Assembly: GCA_900552415.1 (NCBI GenBank) | Contig: USAD01000053.1 | Coordinates: 1 to 12,351 of the forward strand | Source of the DNA: an uncultured Parabacteroides sp. | GTDB lineage: Bacteria > Bacteroidota > Bacteroidia > Bacteroidales > Tannerellaceae | DNA: 12,351 bases | Direction: 5' to 3' | In this document: in pieces, positions 6,366 to 12,351 of the stretch | Layout of the letters: each line of letters begins with the position of its first letter | How positions within the stretch are numbered: position 1 is the first letter of the stretch | The notes under the pieces: generated by a model | Seen by the model: only the letters and a program-made list of their open reading frames with translations | Databases searched by the model: none | What the model was told of the DNA's origin: nothing | Position numbers and translations under genes: made by a program

Positions 6366-7928
6366 ATGGAATTATCACTTCCCAATAAATTTGGTTCAAC
6401 AACGAACGTAATACTCAACACGAGGGTTTTAGTCGTGATTGGTACCAATGGCGCTGGTAAAAGTTCCTTCGGAAAAAGCCTGCTGGACAAATACCCAGAT
6501 AAGGCAGAAAAAGTATCCGGACTTCACGCCCTTTTTCTCAACAATGGAGAAGAGAAACTTTTTAAAAATATCGGTGAGGGATTCGCTCACCTGCAATCAC
6601 TCGTGAAAGAACGATTGCTCGTCCCCCGATTATCCGATTATGAGAAGTTGGTCTTGGGATTACTTTGGGACGAGTTCGAGCAATCAGCCAATTTCAAGGA
6701 GAATTACAAGATAAATCCAGACACAATTCCACCTGTCACTAAAATAGACCAAATCCAGCAGATCTGGGAAAAGATGTTTCCGCATAACCGACTGGTCCGA
6801 AAAGCGGGATTCATCGAATTGATGTCTACCTATGAAGGAGCGGAATCGTACACTGCCGGACGGATGAGCGACAGCGAGAAACTGGTGTTCTACCTAATCG
6901 GTACAATCCTACAGGCACAAGAGGAGGCAATCCTTATTATAGAGGAACCGGAGACTCTCCTGCACAACTCCATCAAAACCTATCTTTGGGACGAATTGGA
7001 GAAACTCAGACCTGATTGCACTTTTGTCTACCTGACCCACGACATCGATTTCGCCGCCTCACGCTCAGACAGCGAGCGTGTCTGGATACGATCATTCAAC
7101 GCGGACGAGAAGGTTTGGGATTACCAAATCATCGAGAGGAACGAGAGTTTTCCGGAAGATCTCTACATGGAAATACTGGGTAGCCGAAAGCCGATCCTGT
7201 TCATTGAGGGTACCGACACGAACAGTATCGACAGTCGACTTTATCCATTAATATTCACGGATTACCTGGTCAAACCGATGGGCGGCTGCCAAAAGGTAAT
7301 CGAGACGACAAAAGCATTCAGCCAATTAAAAGATTTCCACATGCTGGAGAGCATGGGTATCGTCGACAGGGACCGCCGTACTGAGGGAGAAATTGAGTAT
7401 TTACGAGGGCAACACATTTTTGTTCCCAACGTGGCCGAAGTCGAAAACTTGTTGATGCTTGAACCAGTCATCAAGACCGTTGCCAAACGGCTGATGAAAG
7501 ATGAGGAAAATGTTTTCGAACAAGTCAAAGAGAATGTTGTCCACCTGTTCGAGAAGGATTTGGATTCACAGGTTATCCTTCACGCCAAACATCTTGTCCG
7601 CAAGAAACTGGAAACCTCGATGGACCGGAAAATCAACACCAAGGAGGAACTGGCCAATCATGTGGAGAGCATCCGAGACAATATCGATGTCGACACCATC
7701 TACGAGACCATCAAAAAGGAATTCTCGCAATACATCACTACCAAGGATTATCAAAGCATATTACGGGTATACAACCAGAAAGGCATGTTACCCCAAAGCC
7801 GCCTCTGCGCCATCTGTGGGATAAGCACGAAAGAGAGTTATCTCAATTTCATACTGTCCATCCTGAAGGAAAACAAGGAAGACGCTCAAGTCATCCGGCA
7901 AGCGATCAAAGCCTCCTTCGGATTATAA
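6366..7928 (+). CDS. Fused ABC-type ATPase and DUF4435/TOPRIM-like protein
   Basis: A 520-residue two-domain protein. The N-terminal ABC/SMC-like ATPase has Walker A GTNGAGKS (26-33), a signature-like segment GRMSDSEK (165-172), Walker B ILIIEEPE (189-196) with tandem acidic residues, and an H-loop histidine in LTHD (His225). The C-terminal half resembles DUF4435, a TOPRIM-like nuclease fold: FIEGTD (Glu281), IVDRDRR (Asp334, Asp336), and VAEVEN (Glu360), which could form the metal site. A single CAIC pair occurs near residue 480 with no partner pair. PARIS defence systems use this pairing as AriA (ATPase) and AriB (DUF4435), sometimes fused, and OLD nucleases combine related domains. I infer a nucleic-acid-related, possibly anti-phage role. 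The ATPase half is short, so direct PARIS membership is unproven. The gene stands alone behind its own promoter. Its composition resembles nearby genes, giving no sign of recent transfer. Confidence 0.85.
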   Translation: MELSLPNKFGSTTNVILNTRVLVVIGTNGAGKSSFGKSLLDKYPDKAEKVSGLHALFLNNGEEKLFKNIGEGFAHLQSLVKERLLVPRLSDYEKLVLGLLWDEFEQSANFKENYKINPDTIPPVTKIDQIQQIWEKMFPHNRLVRKAGFIELMSTYEGAESYTAGRMSDSEKLVFYLIGTILQAQEEAILIIEEPETLLHNSIKTYLWDELEKLRPDCTFVYLTHDIDFAASRSDSERVWIRSFNADEKVWDYQIIERNESFPEDLYMEILGSRKPILFIEGTDTNSIDSRLYPLIFTDYLVKPMGGCQKVIETTKAFSQLKDFHMLESMGIVDRDRRTEGEIEYLRGQHIFVPNVAEVENLLMLEPVIKTVAKRLMKDEENVFEQVKENVVHLFEKDLDSQVILHAKHLVRKKLETSMDRKINTKEELANHVESIRDNIDVDTIYETIKKEFSQYITTKDYQSILRVYNQKGMLPQSRLCAICGISTKESYLNFILSILKENKEDAQVIRQAIKASFGL

Positions 7929-8024
7929 AAAAGATCAAAATGTCGGAAATATCGGCAAAAATTTATTCTTTTGCATTTTATTACAAATAAAAGCGAAAGC
8001 GATTCATTCAATAAGAAAGGACGT

Positions 8025-9800
8025 ATGCGGACACCGACTTTGCAATATCTTTATTTACAGAAACCTGTGACATTGATCATTGTTATTTGTATCATCGCGG
8101 TCATTCCTTGGATTGGCTTAGGTGATTTCTCCACCAAAGGGGAACCTCGGGAGGCGGCCGTGGCAATCTCCATGCTGGAATCCGGCAACTGGATCTTGCC
8201 ACAAAGTTATGCCGACGAATTCGCTTACAAACCTCCGATGGCGCATTGGCTCATGGCCATATTCTCTTACCCGCAAGGGCATGTCACGGAATTCTCATCG
8301 AGACTGCCTTCCGCATTGGCCTTTATCGCCTTAATAACATGGGTATTGGTCTTTTTCGGGAAACGGGTCGAGAAATTCCAGGAGGCATTCATTTCCACTC
8401 TCCTGCTTGTCACATGCATCGAGATTCACCGGGCAGCCATGACGACACGAGTCGACATGTTGCTGACTACCTTTATTGTGGTCGGGTTGTTCCAGCTCTA
8501 TCGCTGGGAGGAAAAGATGGAACTGAAAGATCTCCCCTTACAAATCCCACTCCTATTGGGATGCGCTGTCCTCACGAAAGGACCTGTAGGTAGCATCCTG
8601 CCCCTATTCGTATTTGGGGTTTACCTGCTGTGCCTCCGGAAATATGACCTGCTTACCATTTTCAAGGCTCTGCTTTACGCGGGCGTCTCTTCCTCCTTCT
8701 TGCCCCTGCTTTGGTATATAGCCGCCTGGAAGCAAGGAGGCGATAATTTCCTTAATGTGGTGCTGGCTGAGAATTTCGGTCGCTTCTTCCACCTGGATAC
8801 GCCCAACATCACATACGATCTGGGACACGAGAATGGCGTTTGGTATAACTTTGTCACCCTGATCGCCGGATTCATGCCTTGGACAATCTTCTTTTTCTTC
8901 TCTTTGTTTGGATTCAAGTTCAAGAAGCCCGGACAAAATGCCAAGGAGCTGGGAATAAAGATAAAAGAGCGTCTTAAATCGATGGATAAGATCTACCTTT
9001 TCTGTCTGGTGGCGATCGTATGTATCCTATTTTTTTACTCGATTCCTTCCAGCGAGCGCAGTGTCTACCTGATGCCGGCTTATCCTTTCATCTCGTTGTT
9101 CCTGACCCGCTATGCGCTTTACCTGACAGAGAACCGGACAAAAGTGACCCGCATCTTCGCTGCCCTGATCGCGGCGACCGTTACGGTCGCCCTGGTGGCG
9201 GTCTCGCTGACAATCACCGGATACATCGACCCCGTCAGTATCGGGGCCTTATATACGGATAAAGCTTCTCTTTTGGAAACGATCGAGGCCGCATGCCTTT
9301 ACCTTACTCCTGGGCATACGCTCAGCTGGGTCATTATCGGGCTCAACCTGGTCGCGCTCGTTACCCTCTTTTACCAAATGTCCAAAAAGATCAATATCAA
9401 GATACTTTACGCGACGATCTTTGTCACCTTCATGGTGAATATCCTGATCGACGGCGTAATCATGCGGGGTGTCCGCCAAGGTGGCTCTTGTAAGGAATTC
9501 TCGAAAGAGATCATGGCGAATTTCCCATTAAACAAGGACAACACGTTTGTCATGAATAACCTGAAAATTTACCGCAACCTCTATGGGGTAAACTTCTATA
9601 TGGGCAACATCTTCCGAAACTTTGAGAAAGAACGCCCCACGGAAGGTTATTTCCTGAGTGGTGAGAAAGAAATGGAGAAGGTCCTCGCCGGCTATGGCGA
9701 ACAATACCGGTTCGACCAACTGGCGATCAGCGACAAGACGATCAGCGAGCTCAAGCAAAAGATCGTGTTGTATCGCTTCCAACAGAAGCTGGCCCCGTAA
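8025..9800 (+). CDS. ArnT/PMT-like GT-C membrane glycosyltransferase
   Basis: A 591-residue polytopic inner-membrane protein. The ATG at 8025 is preceded by AAGGA (8016-8020), one of few Shine-Dalgarno-like sites here; the longer frame would need a TTG and a charged leader. TM1 spans about residues 15-31. The first loop, GDFSTKGEPREAAVAISML, followed by ESGNW, matches the conserved region of ArnT/PMT-type enzymes, where acidic residues serve catalysis. RVDMLL and LTKGPVG (183-189) are further family hallmarks. About a dozen hydrophobic segments end near residue 475, followed by a roughly 115-residue soluble C-terminal domain. Such enzymes transfer a sugar from a polyprenyl-phosphate carrier to lipid A, other glycans or protein in the periplasm. 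Donor and acceptor cannot be told here, so arnT is not assigned. The two-component genes begin 117 nt downstream on the same strand. Confidence 0.88.
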   Translation: MRTPTLQYLYLQKPVTLIIVICIIAVIPWIGLGDFSTKGEPREAAVAISMLESGNWILPQSYADEFAYKPPMAHWLMAIFSYPQGHVTEFSSRLPSALAFIALITWVLVFFGKRVEKFQEAFISTLLLVTCIEIHRAAMTTRVDMLLTTFIVVGLFQLYRWEEKMELKDLPLQIPLLLGCAVLTKGPVGSILPLFVFGVYLLCLRKYDLLTIFKALLYAGVSSSFLPLLWYIAAWKQGGDNFLNVVLAENFGRFFHLDTPNITYDLGHENGVWYNFVTLIAGFMPWTIFFFFSLFGFKFKKPGQNAKELGIKIKERLKSMDKIYLFCLVAIVCILFFYSIPSSERSVYLMPAYPFISLFLTRYALYLTENRTKVTRIFAALIAATVTVALVAVSLTITGYIDPVSIGALYTDKASLLETIEAACLYLTPGHTLSWVIIGLNLVALVTLFYQMSKKINIKILYATIFVTFMVNILIDGVIMRGVRQGGSCKEFSKEIMANFPLNKDNTFVMNNLKIYRNLYGVNFYMGNIFRNFEKERPTEGYFLSGEKEMEKVLAGYGEQYRFDQLAISDKTISELKQKIVLYRFQQKLAP

Positions 9801-9879
9801 CAGCTTCTTAACCCCTGTTTCATGGAAATGAAATATCTTTTGGGCACCTTCGCGACGGTGAAATTCAGAAACTCACTAT

Positions 9880-9909
9880 TATAATAATGTATATATATAA
9901 TAATGTATA
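9880..9909 (+). repeat. Tandem 14-bp AT repeat in the response-regulator leader
   Basis: TATAATAATGTATA occurs twice (9880-9893 and 9896-9909), separated by TA, so the repeat period is 16 bp. Each copy contains an ATG. The first opens a 7-codon frame stopping at 9910. The second (9903) is in frame with the response regulator but would add five residues not needed by the domain. A TATCTTTTG sequence (9834-9842) upstream is one base longer than the -7 consensus. Confidence 0.7.
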
Positions 9910-9917
9910 GAAAAGAT

Positions 9918-10604
9918 ATGTCAGCGATAAAAATACTTGCCGTAGATGATGAGGAGGACTTGTGCGAGATCTTGAAATTCAACCTGGAAATCGAGGGGTA
10001 CGAGGTGGATACCGCTTTCAGCGCTGAAGAGGCCTTGAAACTGGACCTGACCCAATACAGCCTGCTCTTATTAGACGTCATGATGGGAGAAATTTCCGGA
10101 TTCAAGATGGCCAGCATCTTAAGGAAAGAGGAGAAAACCGCCAACATCCCCATCATTTTCCTGACCGCCAAGGATACGGAAAACGATATGCTGACGGGAT
10201 TCAACCTCGGCGCAGACGACTATATCTCCAAGCCTTTCTCTATTCGCCAGGTCATCGCCCGTGTCAAGGCCGTATTGAGACGGACAGCGGAAAGCAACGA
10301 ACGTAAGACTTCCGATGTCCTGACCTATGGGACACTGGAGCTCGATACCAAACGGATCAAGGCCTCGATCGACGGGCAAGAGATCCCCCTGACCAAAAAG
10401 GAGTTCGAGATCCTCAAGCTCCTCCTGGAAAACAGGGGCAACGTCTTCTCGCGCGAGGAGATCCTCTCGCGGATCTGGAAAGACGAGGCCTACGTCCTCG
10501 ACCGGACGATCGACGTCAACATCACCCGCCTGCGGAAGAAAATAAGCCCCTACGGGAAGAATATCGTCACCCGCCTGGGATTCGGTTATTGCTTTGAGGC
10601 CTGA
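9918..10604 (+). CDS. OmpR/PhoB-family DNA-binding response regulator
   Basis: A 228-residue transcription factor activated by phosphorylation. The chosen start MSAIKILAVDDEED puts the first beta strand at the N-terminus as usual; the ATG at 9903 lies inside a tandem repeat and is less likely. The receiver domain (about 1-120) has the acidic pair Asp10-Asp11, phospho-acceptor Asp53 (LLLDVMM), Thr83 (FLTAKD) and Lys105 (ISKPFS), all needed for phosphotransfer. The winged-helix DNA-binding domain (about 130-228) has LTKKEFEILKLLLEN, the RDIL-like loop REEILSRIW, and the recognition-helix region RTIDVNITRLRKKI. The kinase gene starts 6 nt later in the same frame, so it is the certain partner. 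The sequence is not a close match to what I recall of RprY. A PhoB-like role is possible but the regulon is unknown. G+C rises through this gene. Confidence 0.95.
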   Translation: MSAIKILAVDDEEDLCEILKFNLEIEGYEVDTAFSAEEALKLDLTQYSLLLLDVMMGEISGFKMASILRKEEKTANIPIIFLTAKDTENDMLTGFNLGADDYISKPFSIRQVIARVKAVLRRTAESNERKTSDVLTYGTLELDTKRIKASIDGQEIPLTKKEFEILKLLLENRGNVFSREEILSRIWKDEAYVLDRTIDVNITRLRKKISPYGKNIVTRLGFGYCFEA

Positions 10605-10610
10605 CTAACG

Positions 10611-12351
10611 ATGGTGACGATCGAGAACAATGGCGGGAAAAACCGGATCCCTTTCAGCCAGCGCCTGTTCTGGAGCATCTTTTTCATGTTCCTGGGCATC
10701 GTCTTCTGCTTCCTCCTGTTCCAATACCAGCGGGAGAAAGAGTTCGCGCAAGAGAAACTGAGCACCCTGCTCGACAATTACAATTACCTGTTATACAAGA
10801 AGTGCCAGAAGGAGACGGACCTCCCATCGACCGTGAGGGGATTCATCGAGGATATCCCGCAGCGCGACTTGCGGGTGACCATCATCGCCCCGAACGGCGA
10901 GGTCCTGTTCGACAACGCCGAGACCGAAGGGCTGAGCAACCACAACGACCGGAGCGAGGTACAAAAAGCCAGGCTCAGCGGCAAGGGGTTCGCGATCCGC
11001 ACCTCACAAACGACCGGCATCCGCTATTTCTACTCGGCGACCAACATCGACAGCTACATCTACCGCTCCGCGCTCAGGTTCGACCCCTACGTCCGATCCT
11101 CGCTCTCCATCAACAAGGACTTCATCTATTTCTTCCTCCTGATGAGCCTCCTGTTCTTCTTCGTCCTCTCGAAATTCACCTACAGCATCGGGCAGACCAT
11201 CGCCAAGCTGAGGGATTTCGCCAACAACGTGAAGAACGGCCACATCCCCCTGATCGATTACGTCTTCCCCAACGACGAGCTGGGCGACATCTCCCAGAAC
11301 ATCGTCAAGCTGTACCACCTCCAGCAAAAGGCCAAGAACGAGGTCGCCATGGAGCGGGACAAGATCGTGAAACATTTCCAATACTCGAAAGAGGGGTTCG
11401 CGATGTTCTCTCTCGAAGGGAAAGAGATCCTGTCGAATACCTTATTTATACAATATATTAATGTCATCTCCGACTCGCACGTCAATCAGGCGGACGAGGC
11501 CATTTACATAGAGGAGCTCAACCCGATCCACCAGTTCCTGAACGACAACATCCGCAACCTCAAGCGCGATCGCAAGGTGTTGCGCAAGTCGGTTACGATC
11601 GACAAGGGCGGAAAGATATTCCTCGTGGAGTGCATCCTGTTCGTCGACAACAGTTACGAGCTGTCCATCAACGACATCTCCAGGCAAGAGGAGGAGAGCC
11701 GCCTGAAACGGCAACTGACGCAAAACATCTCGCACGAGCTGAAGACGCCCGTCAGCAGCATCCAAGGCTATTTGGAGACCATCCTCTCGAACCCGGAGAT
11801 CGCGCCCGACAAACTGCGTTTCTTCCTCGAGCGCTGTTACTCGCAGAGCACACGCCTCACCCTGTTGCTTCGCGACATCTCCGTGCTCAACCGGCTTGAG
11901 GAGGCGTCGAACATGTTCGACCTGACCGAGGTCAACCTCAACCAACTGATCAGCGGTATCCTGACGGAATGCTCGCGCGAGATCGAGGAGAAAAAGGTGA
12001 AAACCGAAGTCAAGCTTCCCGCCAAGACGGTGATGGAGGGAAACCAGTCGCTGCTCTACTCCATCTTCCGCAACCTGCTCGACAATGCTCTCGCCTACGC
12101 CGGCGAGAACATCAAGATCACGATCAATTGCTACAAGGAAGACTCCAAATATTACTATTTCAGCTTCTCGGACAATGGCGTCGGCATCCCCGCGGAACAC
12201 ATCAACCGGATCTTCGAGCGGTTCTACAGGGTCGACAAGGGGCGAAGCCGGAAAATTGGCGGCACGGGGCTGGGCCTCTCGATCGTGAAGAACAGCGTCC
12301 ATTTCCACAAGGGCCAGATCTCGGCCAAAAGCAGCCCGGGAAAAGGCGTCA
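10611..12351 (+). CDS. Membrane sensor histidine kinase (3' end cut by window edge)
   Basis: Partner kinase of the preceding regulator, with 580 codons visible and no stop before the window edge. The ATG at 10611 lies 6 nt after the regulator stop, with a stop codon directly upstream in frame. TM1 is about residues 19-37, followed by a cysteine-free periplasmic sensor region (about 38-170) and TM2 (171-189). A HAMP-like linker contains DELGDIS (222-228). A PAS-like domain lies at about 255-360. The H-box is ISHELKTPVSS, with phospho-acceptor His375. The ATPase domain has N-box NLLDNA (488-493), G1 DNGVGIP (521-527), F-box RIFERFYR, and G2 GGTGLGLS (550-557). All catalytic motifs are present; only the last part of the domain is missing. 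The ligand is unknown. Codon use is clearly richer in G/C than in genes to the left, except for an AT-rich patch at 11442-11462. Confidence 0.95.
   Translation, partial: MVTIENNGGKNRIPFSQRLFWSIFFMFLGIVFCFLLFQYQREKEFAQEKLSTLLDNYNYLLYKKCQKETDLPSTVRGFIEDIPQRDLRVTIIAPNGEVLFDNAETEGLSNHNDRSEVQKARLSGKGFAIRTSQTTGIRYFYSATNIDSYIYRSALRFDPYVRSSLSINKDFIYFFLLMSLLFFFVLSKFTYSIGQTIAKLRDFANNVKNGHIPLIDYVFPNDELGDISQNIVKLYHLQQKAKNEVAMERDKIVKHFQYSKEGFAMFSLEGKEILSNTLFIQYINVISDSHVNQADEAIYIEELNPIHQFLNDNIRNLKRDRKVLRKSVTIDKGGKIFLVECILFVDNSYELSINDISRQEEESRLKRQLTQNISHELKTPVSSIQGYLETILSNPEIAPDKLRFFLERCYSQSTRLTLLLRDISVLNRLEEASNMFDLTEVNLNQLISGILTECSREIEEKKVKTEVKLPAKTVMEGNQSLLYSIFRNLLDNALAYAGENIKITINCYKEDSKYYYFSFSDNGVGIPAEHINRIFERFYRVDKGRSRKIGGTGLGLSIVKNSVHFHKGQISAKSSPGKGV

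Noticed and set aside
7971..8024. Longer N-terminus for the glycosyltransferase
   Set aside because: It would require a TTG start and adds a charged 18-residue leader; the ATG at 8025 has AAGGA just upstream and leads directly into TM1.
9819..9864. Small hairpins after the glycosyltransferase (TTTCAT/ATGAAA and CACC/GGTG)
   Set aside because: The stems have only 6 and 4 bp and no T-run follows on either strand, so I cannot support a terminator.
10802..11461. 219-codon plus-strand frame within the kinase gene
   Set aside because: It is a frame-shifted reading of the kinase, with a Pro/Arg/His-rich composition typical of non-coding frames in GC-rich DNA.
11442..12308. 288-codon open frame on the minus strand opposite the histidine kinase
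   Set aside because: The plus strand carries all kinase motifs in an unbroken frame. Long antisense frames are expected where codons are GC-rich, and its translation (rich in Val, Asp and Leu) matches no family.

Overview
The window looks like chromosomal DNA from a member of the Bacteroidales, most likely Parabacteroides or a close relative. The evidence is a V/A-type ATPase operon of the Bacteroidetes/Chlamydia/spirochaete layout that includes a DUF2764 gene, several promoters of the Bacteroidetes type (TTG or TTTG, about 20 nt, then TAnnTTTG), little use of Shine-Dalgarno sequences, and Bacteroidetes-like protein sequences. The genus is inferred from general resemblance, not from a database search.

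Positions 1-5240 (minus strand) carry the 5' part of a V-type ATPase operon. In transcription order it is subunit E, a DUF2764 protein, catalytic subunit A, non-catalytic subunit B, and rotor subunit D, which is cut by the left edge. Gaps between E, DUF2764, A and B are 2-7 nt. The B-D gap is 52 nt and holds a 10-codon mini-ORF. The membrane subunits (I and K in related operons) would lie to the left, outside the window.

Positions 5241-5782 separate the minus-strand operon from plus-strand genes. This stretch holds a likely ATPase operon promoter, a second plus-strand promoter followed by a strongly base-paired segment (a candidate structured RNA), and the promoter of a 71-aa protein of unknown function. 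That small gene (5783-5998) ends in a long rho-independent terminator.

Positions 6366-7928 are a monocistronic-looking gene with its own Bacteroidetes promoter. It encodes a 520-aa protein fusing an ABC/SMC-like ATPase to a DUF4435/TOPRIM-like nuclease domain. This is the domain pairing found in two proteins (AriA and AriB) of PARIS anti-phage systems, and it is the best candidate for an uncharacterised system here.

Positions 8025-9800 encode a GT-C membrane glycosyltransferase related to ArnT/PMT enzymes. It is followed by an OmpR/PhoB-type response regulator (9918-10604) and its sensor histidine kinase (10611 to the right edge, truncated within the ATPase domain). Base composition rises clearly in G+C through the response regulator into the kinase. 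No rRNA, tRNA, CRISPR array, insertion sequence or integrase was recognised.
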